DNA of 64,000 bases from CAWGMT01 sp963823675 (lineage in GTDB: Bacteria > Planctomycetota > Planctomycetia > Isosphaerales > Isosphaeraceae): contig CAWGMT010000008.1 of the NCBI GenBank assembly GCA_963823675.1, positions 1,302,001 through 1,366,000 of the forward strand, given 5' to 3'. Under the pieces are notes generated by a model. The model was not told the DNA's origin. It searched no databases and saw nothing but the letters and a program-made list of their open reading frames with translations. Below are positions 48,670-58,422 of the stretch, piece after piece. Each line of letters starts with the position of its first letter. Within the stretch, counting starts at the first letter, position 1. The translations under genes were made by a program, and so were the position numbers.

Positions 48670-50955
48670 ATGTTCATCTTCAAAAAACGGCGAGCCACGA
48701 GCAAGCGATCAACGACTCGGAGGCGTCCGCGTCTCGAAGCACTCGAAGGACGTGTGGCGCTTTCCACGTTTCACGTCAATACGTCTGCCGACACAGTCGC
48801 GGTGAATCTCAAGACCGGCCGGGACGCCCAGGGCCACGTCTCGTTGCGCTCGGCGATCATGGCGGCGGACGCCCATCCTGGTTCCAACACGATCGTACTT
48901 CCAGCGGGCACATTCAAGCTGACGATCCCCGCGGCGGGTGCCGACGGGACTGCCAATGGCGATCTCGACATCTCCACCAACCTGTCGATTGAAGGCAGCA
49001 CGACGGGCGAAACCGTCATCAGCGGCAACAACCTGGACCGCGTGTTCCATATCTTGAACGGCAAAGTGGCGATGTCGAATGTGGTGGTCGAGCATGGCAG
49101 TGTCGTCGGCACGGGTGGCGGAATACTGAATTCCGGGGGAACGGTGACGCTCAACTCGGTGAAGCTCCGGGATAACGCCGCCGTGGGCGCCAAGGGGAAC
49201 GCCGGCGCGAATGGCGCTAACGATTCTAGTCTGGGGCAGGAAGGCGGCGCCGGCAGCGCGGGGAACGTCGGCGACGGTGGGGCGATTTGCAACGCCACGG
49301 GGTCGCTTACGCTGACCAACTGCTTTATTTCCACCAACCAGGCGATCGGTGGAAGGGGTGGAAATGGGGGTGAAGGAGGACCCGGCGTTAGTCAGGGCGG
49401 GGTCGCGGGTACCAACGGGGTTTTTGGTACCGGCGGCGCCGGCGGCAATGGTGGTGCCGGGGGTGCAGGTGAAGGGGGCGCCATCTTTAGTGCGGCGGGC
49501 GCGACCTTGATCCTCAATAACGACACGTTCTCCGCGAACAATGCCATCGGTGGAAACGGCGGGTTTGCAGGGAACGGCAACCTCGGAGAAGGAGGAGCCG
49601 GCGGCGCGGGGGACATCCAAGGTTCGGGCGGCCAGGGAGGAGTCGGTGTTGGCGGCGCGGGAGGTGCCGGCGGCGCGGGTGGGGTCGGCGCGGGAGGCGC
49701 ACTTTTCAACCTTGGCAAAGTCTCATTCTCGGCCCTCACAGTTGCATTCGAGTCCGACGAGGCGCTCGGTGGACCCGGCGGCGGCGGCGGCGCCGGCCTC
49801 AATGGTGTCGGTGGCGCCGGAGGCAACGGAAACCAGAGCGATTTCGGCGGTGAGGGCGGTGCGGCTGGTGGCGGCGCGGGAGGTGCGGGGGGCGAGGGTG
49901 GTGCCGGGGAAGGCGGGGCCATCTTCAACGGCGCCGGCGCGTCGATTTCCAGTAACACAAATGTGCTGGTCTCCTCGAATTCCGCCCTCGGCGGTCTCGG
50001 TGGCGCTGGCGGCATCGGCGGTAATGCCAGTAGCGGCCCGGGCGGGTCCAGCACCGAGATTATCGGTGCCCCGGGTGGCATCGCCAGCTCCGGCAATGGC
50101 GGCCCAGGCGGCAGCGGAGGACTCGCAGAAGGCGGGGGTCTGTTCAACGCCAGCGGGGGCACCATCACCTTCACCGCCGGCAGCAATACCTCGACGCCGC
50201 GGGTGAGCACCTTCTCGATGAACCAGGCCAACGGTGGTGGTGGTGGCGCGGGCGGCCAGCCTGGCAATGCCCTGGGTGGCAACGGCGGCAACGGCGCAAG
50301 CTCCCAGGTCAAAGGTGGGCCAGGCGGATCGGCGATCTTCGGTGGTACCGGCGGTGGTGGCGGATCCGGCGGCCAGGGCTCGGGAGGCGGATTTTACGAC
50401 GACGGCTCGGCTTTCTTCACCGGCGTCACTGTGAACTTCAACAACAACCAGGCTGCCGGTGGGACGGCCGGCGGTGGCGGCGGCGGCGGGAGTGTTCAAG
50501 GTGGGAATGGGGGCACTGGTGACGGCGCAGGTGGAGGCGGAGGTGGTGAAGCCGACGGCAACAACGGCGGCAACGGCGGCGTCGGCGGAGCCGGTATTGG
50601 CGGCGGCATCACGGTAGACGACGCGGGGGTTCTAGTTTTGAAACCAAGGCTCGGCGCCAAGACGGGCTCGAGTGAGGCCAGTGCCACTGACCTCATCACG
50701 TCGAACTCGGCCGACGCCGGTAAAAACGGCGGCCTGGGTGTGCCCGGGGGCGCAACTTCCGGCACCGGTGGCGCGGGGAGCCCGGACGGCCCCGGCGGAC
50801 CGGTCAAGGCGGGCCACTTCGGAGCTATCTTCCTCGGCGGACAAAGCGAAGGCGGCGGAATCGCCATCTTAGGCACCGCGACCGGCGATGACACATCCGT
50901 CACCGGCAATAGCGCGCTCACGTCCCCGGACGTTGATGGAAACCTTGCGACGTAG
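48670..50955 (+). CDS. glycine-rich beta-helix secreted protein 2
   Basis: 761 residues, uninterrupted, and so one of the two reference members of the family. ATG 48670 has GAAGGAG upstream and gives MFIFKKRRATSKRSTTRRRP, then LEALEGRVALSTFHVNTSAD. The CSLREA-like domain (GHVSLRSAIMAADAHPGS) and the coil LDRVFHILNGKVAMSNVVVE precede a glycine-rich body with about five repeated blocks, each made of GGAIFxxxGAxL coils, an SNSALGG stretch and a GFYDDG-type block near the end. The C-terminus (GTATGDDTSVTGNSALTSPD) is shared by all members. No transmembrane anchor or PEP-CTERM-like tail is seen. The role is unknown; a surface or matrix protein is likely. Confidence 0.85.
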   Translation: MFIFKKRRATSKRSTTRRRPRLEALEGRVALSTFHVNTSADTVAVNLKTGRDAQGHVSLRSAIMAADAHPGSNTIVLPAGTFKLTIPAAGADGTANGDLDISTNLSIEGSTTGETVISGNNLDRVFHILNGKVAMSNVVVEHGSVVGTGGGILNSGGTVTLNSVKLRDNAAVGAKGNAGANGANDSSLGQEGGAGSAGNVGDGGAICNATGSLTLTNCFISTNQAIGGRGGNGGEGGPGVSQGGVAGTNGVFGTGGAGGNGGAGGAGEGGAIFSAAGATLILNNDTFSANNAIGGNGGFAGNGNLGEGGAGGAGDIQGSGGQGGVGVGGAGGAGGAGGVGAGGALFNLGKVSFSALTVAFESDEALGGPGGGGGAGLNGVGGAGGNGNQSDFGGEGGAAGGGAGGAGGEGGAGEGGAIFNGAGASISSNTNVLVSSNSALGGLGGAGGIGGNASSGPGGSSTEIIGAPGGIASSGNGGPGGSGGLAEGGGLFNASGGTITFTAGSNTSTPRVSTFSMNQANGGGGGAGGQPGNALGGNGGNGASSQVKGGPGGSAIFGGTGGGGGSGGQGSGGGFYDDGSAFFTGVTVNFNNNQAAGGTAGGGGGGGSVQGGNGGTGDGAGGGGGGEADGNNGGNGGVGGAGIGGGITVDDAGVLVLKPRLGAKTGSSEASATDLITSNSADAGKNGGLGVPGGATSGTGGAGSPDGPGGPVKAGHFGAIFLGGQSEGGGIAILGTATGDDTSVTGNSALTSPDVDGNLAT

Positions 50956-51433
50956 ACGCGGTGGCACTTCGGCGGGCGCCGAGGCCCGCCCCGCTGCCAA
51001 CACCCTCCAGTGGCCAATAAACATTCCAGTGGCGCGGGCGTCCCTGCCCGCGGTGCACGCCTAAGCCTCACCCCGGCGGGCACGGAGGCCCGCCCCACTT
51101 ACCAGCGCATGGGCGCGACAGTGGAGCGGGCATCCGCGCCCGCCTTCCGGCGCTGCCCTCGCTGCGCAGCGCGCAGAGAGCCGGTGTCTCCAGGGGTGCC
51201 GTAGCTGTTCAGAACGCTCCCGGCACGACCTGATCTCGAGGCCCCGCCGGACCCGAGTTGACCGCAATCGGCTGTGACCCGCCGGCTCGGAAAAAAAATC
51301 GACAGTCCGTCGGGCACCGGAGCCCGGAACGTCGCACTGTAGGCAGAGTGCTTTCCCAACCCCGCGAGGAGTGCTCGGCTCTTGTCAGAGATTCGGCCCC
51401 TCGCGGCTGACCTTCAACTTCAAGGAGCATTCA
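50956..51433 (+). promoter_or_regulatory. intergenic region with GC palindromes and the leader of gene 3
   Basis: Roughly 50960-51150 holds several GC-rich imperfect palindromes (GCGGGCGTCCCTGCCCGC; GGCGGGCACGGAGGCCCGCC; GCGGGCATCCGCGCCCGC). The leader follows: A-run 51291-51298, hairpin GGGCACCGGAGCCC at 51312-51325, core GCACTGTAGGCAGAG at 51334-51348 (36 nt after the A-run), ribosome site CAAGGAG. ATG 51434 is again exactly 100 nt from the core start. Confidence 0.72.
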
Positions 51434-53863
51434 ATGTTTACTTTCAACAAGCGGCGAGCCAGGAGCAGGCACTTGACCGCGCGGATGCGTCCTCGTCTCG
51501 AAGCGCTCGAAGGACGTGTGGTCCTTTCCACGTTCAACGTCGATACGTTTGGAGACGTACCCGCGGAAAGACCCAAGATCAGCCCCGTGGACCGCGACGG
51601 CCGCATCTCATTGCGGTCGGCCATCGAGTTTGCCGACGACCATCCCACTGCTGGCACGACGATCGTGGTTCCCGTGGGCACATACAACCTGGCTGCTGGC
51701 GAGCTCGACATATCGGCTAATCTCACCATCAAAGGCAGCACGACGGGCCCGACAGTCGTCAACGGCGAGAGCCTCGACCGGGTCTTCGACATCTCGAGCG
51801 GCAGCGTAGCGATCTCGAACGTCTTGATCGAGAATGGTCGCGCGGCGGGCGAGGGCGGAGGTCTCCTGATTTCCGGGGGAACGGTGACGCTCACCTCGGT
51901 GACGCTCTCCGACAACGACGCAGTCGGCAAGCGAGGTGCCACCGGCGCCGATGGCGTCAGTTCGTCAACTTCGGGGGGTCACGGCGGAGCAGGCGGCGCG
52001 GGGACCATCGCGGAGGGTGGTGGAATCTTCGTCGCTGCCGGGTCGGTCACCCTCACGAATTGCTCTATCAACAACAACGAAGCGATCGGTGGGAACGGTG
52101 GAACTGGCGGCTTTGGTGGATTCGCCGGCGGCCTTGGGATCGCGGGCAACGGGAAAAACGGACTTGGGGCCTTTGGCGGCGCCGGCGGCCAGGGAGGCGC
52201 TGGGGCCGATGGCGAAGGCGGCGGCATCTTCATATCGGCCGGAGCGAGTCTGACCCTCTCTGGCGACACATTTTCCGGCAACAAGGCCATCGGAGGAGGC
52301 GGTGGTGCTGGAGGAGGGGGTGGCATCACACAAGCACAAGCCGGCGGCAACGACAATAGCGGCGCCGAAGTGGCGGGGACCGGGGGCGAGGGCCACGCCG
52401 GCGCCGGCGGTTTAGGCGGCGCGGGCGGCTTCGGCGCGGGGGGTGGACTGTTCAACGAGGATGGCGTCGTTACGTTCTCGAATTCGCCCACCAACTTCGA
52501 CTCCAACCAGGCGATCGGTGGATCCGGCGGCGAAGGCGGCGGCGGTGGGTTCGCTGGCGGTGGCGCCGGCGGGGATGGGTTCCGAACCGACACGGGCGGA
52601 ACAGGGGGAAACGGCCTGGGCGGCGCGGGGGCTCCTGGGGGCCCGGGTGGCGCCGGTGAAGGCGGTGCCGTCTTCAACTTGTTCATTCACCCGGGCGTTG
52701 GCGTCGTGAAGGGTCTGGGTGGCGCCGTTAAACGGGCTGCCGTCTCCAACGCCGCTGGCGGCTCGATCTTCAGTACCACGGCCGTGCTGTTCGTCTCGAA
52801 TAGCGCCCTGGGTGGTCACGGGGGCACCGGCGGCGCCGGCGGCGTCGCGATGGGCGGCCAGGGCGGGACCGGAGGAAATGGTGGCAATTCGTATTCCGGC
52901 GATGGCGGTAGCAATGCCGGGCAGGCTTCCGTGGCCGGAAATGGCGCCGCAGGCGGCAGTGGAGGTGTGGGAGAAGGTGGGGGTGTCTTCAACGCCGCCG
53001 GAGGTACCATCACCTTCACGGCGGGCAGCAATACCTCGTCGCCGCCCGGGAGCTCCTTCTCGATGAACCAGGCCGACGGCGGCAGCGGCGGCGCAGGCGG
53101 AGCGGGTGGAAACTGCTTCGGTGGTAATGGCGGCAACGGCGGCAACTCATCCACGAACGTCGTTCAGCGGCCGGGCGGAGCGGCTGGATCGGCCTTCGGT
53201 GGCACGGGCGCGAGTGGCGGAGCCGGCGGCTTCGGCTCGGGAGGCGGCTTTTACGACGACGGCACAGCTTCCTTCACTGGCGTCACTGTCGATTTCACCC
53301 AGAACCAGGCTGCCGGTGGAGCAGCGGGCTCCGGCGGCGTCGGCGGGAGTGCTCAGGGTGGTAATGGAGGCAATGGCGGGAATTGCGGTTGCAGTCACGC
53401 GGGGTTGGGCGGACCACCAGCTGATCATATGTTTGGGCGTGGGGGCAACGGTGGTAACGGCACTGGCGGCAACGGCGGTAACTCCGGTGTTAGCGGCGGC
53501 GGCAGCGGCGGCGGCATCATCGTCGACGCGGCGGGTGTCCTGACCCTCAAGCCATCGCTGGGTGCCCCGAGTGGATCGAACGAGGCCAACGCCACCGACG
53601 TGATCGCGTCAAACTCGGCCAACGCGGGTGGAATCGGCGGCCTGGGCTTCGGCGGTGCCGCCACCGGCGGAGCCGGCGGGAGGGGGTTTCTCGTAGGCGC
53701 CAACGGAACGCTCACGTCCGGCCATTTGGGGGCGATCGACATTTTCCGACAGAGCGAAGGAGGCGGCATCATCATCGTCGGCAAAGCGACCGCCGACAAC
53801 ACGTCGGTCACCGGCAATAGCGCGATCACCGACCCGAACATCGACGGGACGCTGTCAACTTGA
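51434..53863 (+). CDS. glycine-rich beta-helix secreted protein 3
   Basis: 809 residues in one frame, the longest intact member. It begins MFTFNKRRARSRHLTARMRP, then LEALEGRVVLSTFNVDTFGD. The CSLREA-like domain is more divergent here (RISLRSAIEFADDHPTAGTT), and an insertion near residues 415-440 (FNLFIHPGVGVVKGLGGAVK) sits where others have a simple GAIFNGAG coil. Blocks such as GGIFISAGASLTLSGDTFSG and GGFYDDGTASFTGVTVDFTQ mark the beta-helix coils between long GGxGG runs. A cysteine pair (GGNCGCSHAGLG) near the C-terminus is unusual for the family. The end is GKATADNTSVTGNSAITDPN. The genes either side are paralogues on the same strand, so tandem duplication is evident. Confidence 0.85.
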   Translation: MFTFNKRRARSRHLTARMRPRLEALEGRVVLSTFNVDTFGDVPAERPKISPVDRDGRISLRSAIEFADDHPTAGTTIVVPVGTYNLAAGELDISANLTIKGSTTGPTVVNGESLDRVFDISSGSVAISNVLIENGRAAGEGGGLLISGGTVTLTSVTLSDNDAVGKRGATGADGVSSSTSGGHGGAGGAGTIAEGGGIFVAAGSVTLTNCSINNNEAIGGNGGTGGFGGFAGGLGIAGNGKNGLGAFGGAGGQGGAGADGEGGGIFISAGASLTLSGDTFSGNKAIGGGGGAGGGGGITQAQAGGNDNSGAEVAGTGGEGHAGAGGLGGAGGFGAGGGLFNEDGVVTFSNSPTNFDSNQAIGGSGGEGGGGGFAGGGAGGDGFRTDTGGTGGNGLGGAGAPGGPGGAGEGGAVFNLFIHPGVGVVKGLGGAVKRAAVSNAAGGSIFSTTAVLFVSNSALGGHGGTGGAGGVAMGGQGGTGGNGGNSYSGDGGSNAGQASVAGNGAAGGSGGVGEGGGVFNAAGGTITFTAGSNTSSPPGSSFSMNQADGGSGGAGGAGGNCFGGNGGNGGNSSTNVVQRPGGAAGSAFGGTGASGGAGGFGSGGGFYDDGTASFTGVTVDFTQNQAAGGAAGSGGVGGSAQGGNGGNGGNCGCSHAGLGGPPADHMFGRGGNGGNGTGGNGGNSGVSGGGSGGGIIVDAAGVLTLKPSLGAPSGSNEANATDVIASNSANAGGIGGLGFGGAATGGAGGRGFLVGANGTLTSGHLGAIDIFRQSEGGGIIIVGKATADNTSVTGNSAITDPNIDGTLST

Positions 53864-53996
53864 GCGGGGACGCGCACGAGTCTCGGCCGCGCGGTGTCGG
53901 CCCGGCGCGCGCGTGTGCGTGCGAGGTTGGTGGCCGAGATTCATTGTCAGCCTGCGCTCCGCGAAGGAACATTCCCTCGCGGAGCGAGGGGCGACT

Positions 53997-55528
53997 TTTT
54001 CGGAAGGTGATTTGTGGTGCTTTCCACATTCAACGTCAACACCACGCTCGACACGGCGGCTGTCAATCTCCAGACCAGCCAGGACGCCTCGGGCCACATC
54101 TCGTTGCGCTCCGCCATCATGGCGGCCGACGCCAGTTCCGGCTCCAACACGATCATTCTTCCCACGGGCACATTCAAGCTGACGATCCCCCCCGCGGGTG
54201 CGGACGGAAGCGCCAATGGCGATCTCGACATCGCCTCAAACGTGTCGATTGAAGGCAGCACGACGGGCCAAACCATCATCAACGGCAACAAATTGGACCG
54301 CGTGTTCCACATCGAAAGCGGCACCGTGTCGATCTCAAGCGTTGTGATCGAGAATGGCCGCGTGGCCGGCACGGGCGCTGGAATCCTGAATTCCGGGGGA
54401 ACCGTGACGCTCACTTCGGTGCAGCTCGTTGACAACGCCGCTACTGGCGCGGCCGGGGCAACTGGCGCGAACGGCGTCGGGGGTTCCTCGGTTGCGACTA
54501 ACGGCGGCCCCGGCGGCCCCGGGGGCACCGGCGCCGGGGGGGCAATCTTCAACGAGGCTGGTTCGCTCACTCTGAGCAACTGCTCGATCTCCGCGAACGA
54601 GGCGATCGGCGGGGCTGGTGGAAATGGCGGCCGTGGAGGATCGGGCGGCAACACCGTCGGGGTCGCGCGACACCGACTCAGATACGAGCAGCGGCGCCGG
54701 CGGCGCGAGCGGTCCTGGCGGCCGCGGCGGCGCGGGTGAAGGGGGTGGCGTCTTCAATGCGGCAGGCGCGAGCCTGATCCTTTCTGCGGTGCCATCTTCA
54801 ACGGCACCGTCGCGTCGATTTCCGGTACCACTGCCGTGATGGTCGTATCGAATTCCGCGCTTGGTAATCTCGGTGGTGCCGGCGGCGCGGGCGGACAGGC
54901 GACGGGCGGCCCGGGCGGGGACGGTGAACCGCTCGGAGGTGAGACGGGTATCGCTGGCGATGGTGGTGGGGGTGGCGACGCCAGCGCCGGCGACGGGAGC
55001 GCGGGCGGCGCTGGAGGGCCAGGAGAAGGCGGAGGCCTGTTCGACGCGCGAGGAGGTACCATCACCTTCACGGCCGGCAGCAACACCTCATCGCCGGCCG
55101 TGAGCACCTTTTCGATGAACCACGCCGCCGGCGGCGGCGGCAACGGCGGCGAGGCCGGCAACGCCTCGGGCGGTGATGGCGGCAACGGCGGAGGCATCCC
55201 GGGCGCTGGTGGGCCGGGCGGACCGGCCTCCGCCGGCGCCGTCGGCACCGGCGGAGCCGGCGGCCTGGGCGCGGGAGGCGGGTTTTACGACGACGGCACC
55301 GCTTCGCTCACCGGCGTCACTGGGAATTTCAGCAACAACCAGGCGGCCGGAGGGTCGGGGGGCCAGGGCGGCGGTGGCGGGAGTGTTCAAGGTGAGAACG
55401 GGGGCATGGCCATCTTCGGCACCGCGACCGGCGACAACACGACGGTTACCGGCAACCAGGCGAGCACGTTTCCCAACGTTTGCTGGCCAATGTCCGCTTT
55501 CCCGGGCCGCATACGCTCCCCTGGATAG
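53997..55528 (+). pseudogene. degenerate glycine-rich beta-helix copy (no leader, no signal region)
   Basis: The copy begins abruptly at VVLSTFNVNTTLDTAAVN, lacking the MFIF...RPRLEALEGR region and the conserved leader; the sequence just upstream (53880-53996) is unrelated. The CSLREA-like part is intact (GHISLRSAIMAADASSGSN), then the frame breaks near 54660 and again near 54790, where GASLILS runs straight into GAIFNGTVASISGTT with about 100 residues missing compared with paralogues. Near 55400 GGSVQGENGG jumps to MAIFGTATGDNTTVTGN, a second deletion of about 100 residues. The end is out of phase with the usual C-terminus. It looks like a recombination-degraded pseudogene. A minimal product from GTG near 54012 is possible but unlikely. 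Confidence 0.7.
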
Positions 55529-55761
55529 ACGGTCGAGGCAAGCCTGACTGAAGCCTCGACTGGGGCAGCAAACGACCGACGCGGTGGGTCGTCGCCGAGT
55601 CGAACGCACCCGGCGAATGAAAAAAATCCACCTTCAATCGGGCGCCGGGGCCCGAGACGTCGCACTGTAGGCAGAGCAACTTTCCAAGTCCGCGAGCGAT
55701 GCTCGGCCCTTGTTGAGGCACGGGCGGCTCGCGGAAGACCCTCAACCTCAAGGAGCTTACC
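55529..55761 (+). promoter_or_regulatory. conserved leader of glycine-rich gene 4
   Basis: A-run 55620-55626; hairpin of GGGCGCCGGGGCCC type at 55640-55653; core GCACTGTAGGCAGAG at 55662-55676 (36 nt after the A-run); ribosome site CAAGGAG; ATG 55762 exactly 100 nt from the core start. The order and spacing match the leaders of genes 2 and 3. Confidence 0.72.
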
Positions 55762-58094
55762 ATGTTCATTTTCAACAAGCGGCGAGCCACGAGCAAGCGA
55801 AGAGCGACTCGGAGGCGTCCGTGTCTCGAAGCGCTCGAAGGACGCGTGGTCCTTTCCACGTTTCACGTCAATACGACGCTCGATACGGTTGCGGTCAACC
55901 CCATCACGGCGGGAAAGGACTCGAGCGGCCACATTTCGTTGCGCTCTGCGATCCAGGCGGCCGACGCCAGTCCCAAATCGTCCGACACGATCGTACTTCC
56001 GGCGGGCACATTCACATTGACCCGCGGCGAGCTCGACATCTTGGTGGACAACAAACTCACGATCGAAGGCAGCACGAAAGGCGGCGAGACGATCATCAGC
56101 GGCAACAACCAGGACCGGGTGTTCCTGACACTGAGCGGCAACGTGGCCATGTCGAATCTTGTGATCGAGCACGGCTCGGTGGTGGGCCAGGGGATCGCCC
56201 AGGGGGGTGGACTGTTGAATGACGGCGCGACGGTCACGCTCACCTCGGTGCAGTTCTTGGACGACTTCGCAGTCGGCCAGAATGGGGCGAAAGGTGCCGC
56301 TGGCACAACTGACGGGAATGTGGGCACCGCCGGCCAAGCCGGCGGCGCGGGGAGCGCCGCGGAGGGTGGGGCGATTTGCAACTTGGGCTCGGACAGCTCG
56401 CTCACGCTCACGAATTGCGTTCTTAACGGGAACGAAGCGATTGGCGGGGACGGTGGCCCTGGCGGCGCTGGCGGCTCCGGCGGCGGAGAAACCTTCGACA
56501 AAGTTGGCCTTGGGGCGACGGGGGCGCCGGCGGTGCCGGCGGTGCCGCGGGCGCGGGCGAAGGGGGCGGCATTTTCAACGGGCCGAACGCAAGATTGAAC
56601 CTTTCCGGCGATACGTTCCTCAAGAACGAAGCTTTCGGCGGAAGCGCCGGAATCGGCGGAGCGGGAGGCATCGGACGAGGCGGCAACGGCGGCAACGGCA
56701 CCAGCGGCAGCGGCTTCGGCGGCAGCGGCGGTAGCGCGGGCGGCGGCGCGGGCGGCGCGGGCGGCCTGGGTGGCCTGGCCGCGGGGGGCGGGATCTTCAA
56801 CGGCGCCGGCAAAATCACGCTCGTAGGCTCGACGATCACCTTCACCTCGAACGAGGCGGTCGGTGGAACGGGCGGCCCCGGCGGCATCGGCGGCAACGCC
56901 AACGGCGGGTCCGGCGGTATCGGCGCCCGAGAATGACGCCGGCGCGGCGGCAGGAGAGGCCAAGAGCGGCGTGGGAGGCAACGGGGGTCAGGGCGGCAAT
57001 GGCGAAGGCGGTGCCATCTTCAACGGCGCTGGCGGCTCGATCTCCAGTACCACCGCAGTGCTGGTCTCCTCGAATTCCGCCCGGGCGCACCGGGTGGCGA
57101 CGGCGGCAACGCCGGGAATGCGATTGCGGGCCAGGGCGGGAACGGTGGGACTAATACCATCGGTGGACCTTCCGGCTCTGGCGCCGCCGGTGGCCAGGCC
57201 GTCGGCAGCAACGCCGGCAATGGCGCCGATGGCGGGGTCGGAGAAGGCGGGGGGCTCTTCAATGCCTCGGGAGGTACCGTCACTTTCAAGGCGGGTGGCA
57301 ACACCTCAACGCCGCCCGTGAGCACCTTCTCGGTGAACCAAGCCGAGGGCGGAAGCGGCGGCAATGGCGGAACCGGTGGAAGCGCCACCGCCGGTAATGG
57401 GGGCAACGGCGGCACCGGCGGAGTGCCCGCCGGCACCAGTGGTGGGAACGCAGGATCGGCCACATCCGGCTCAGGCGGCAGCGGCGGACTTGGCGACGTG
57501 GGCGCGGGAGGCGGCCTGTTCGACGCCGGCACGGCTTCCTTCACCGGCGTCACGGTGAATTTCACCAAGAACCAGGCTGTCGGTGGCTCCGCGGGCAACG
57601 GAGGAAATGGGGGGATTGATGCCTTCGGTGGGTTTGGCGGCGCTGGTCATGGTGGACGCGGCGGCAACGGTGGTAACGCCACCGGCGGCAACGGCGGTAA
57701 CGCCGGTGCTATTAGCGGCATCGGCGAAGGCGGCGGCATCGCTGTAGACACCTCGGGCACCCTGGTTTTAAAGCCGAGGCTCGGCGCCAAGAAAGGATCA
57801 AAACAGGCCGGCGCCACCGACGTCATCACGTCCAATTCGGCTACCCCAGGTGGGCTCGGGACCGCGGGCTTGCCGGGTGCTAACATAGCCCCTGGCACCG
57901 GCACCGGGGGGAGCCCGGGGGGCAACAACGGAACGCTCACCGTCGGCCACCCCGGCCAGGTCTTGGCGGTGCAACACAGCATAGGAGGCGGCATCGCCAT
58001 ATTCGGCAACGGGAAAGCGACCGCCGACAACACGTCGGTAACGGGCAATAGCGCGATCACGGACCCCAACATCGAAGGGACGCTTTCGACGTAA
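55762..58094 (+). CDS. glycine-rich beta-helix secreted protein 4, three frame breaks
   Basis: About 777 residues if read across breaks near 56512, 56925 and 57085. The first break follows a GGGG run where one more G would restore frame (VGLG / GDGGAGGAGGAA). The N-terminus MFIFNKRRATSKRRATRRRP and LEALEGRVVLSTFHVNTTLD is intact, as are the CSLREA-like part (GHISLRSAIQAADASPKSSD), the repeated GGAIFNGAGGSISSTTAVLV and GGGLFDAGTASFTGVTVNFT coils, and the family C-terminus GKATADNTSVTGNSAITDPN. A full leader precedes it. Three breaks could mean decay, but the intact ends and G-run context make sequencing indels in repetitive DNA more likely. Confidence 0.68.
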
Positions 58095-58422
58095 ACGCGG
58101 CCGCCTGACCGCGGACGTTCAGGATACCGCGCAAATGTAGGAGACGCTTTCCAGGCCGGACCTCCACCGAAGGAGGGCTGACGTGAGTCCACCTTCGGCG
58201 GAGCTCCGAGCTGGAAGCCTGACCGACTAAACCGCGAATTCTGCTGTTCCATTTAGACCCGTGCGGCGCCGACCTGGTGCCGCGCGGGTCTCTTGCCAGG
58301 ACGCCCCTTGATCGAAGTCGCTTGATACCCGATCGTGTCCTTCTGTTCAAGGCGTGTTCTGCCCGGCGCAATCAAGTCTTGCACAGATGACCGGTAACTA
58401 CTAACGGCGCTGCCGGACGTGT
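58095..58422. other. intergenic region between convergent genes
   Basis: 328 bp between the last glycine-rich gene (plus) and the kinase gene (minus). An imperfect inverted repeat around CTTTCCAGGCCGGACCTCC ... GGAGCTCCGAGCTGGAAGCC (about 58148-58220) could act as a bidirectional terminator. Nothing else was recognised. Confidence 0.45.

Noticed and set aside
46235..50312. Long proline/alanine-rich open frames antisense to the glycine-rich genes
   Set aside because: They are the mirror of GGC/GGT-rich codons (GCC/ACC, CCG), lack ribosome sites and domains, and follow the sense gene boundaries.
46071..58094. Homology of the glycine-rich proteins to mycobacterial PE_PGRS proteins
   Set aside because: Only the GGxGG composition is shared; there is no PE domain and the CSLREA-like and beta-helix parts are different.
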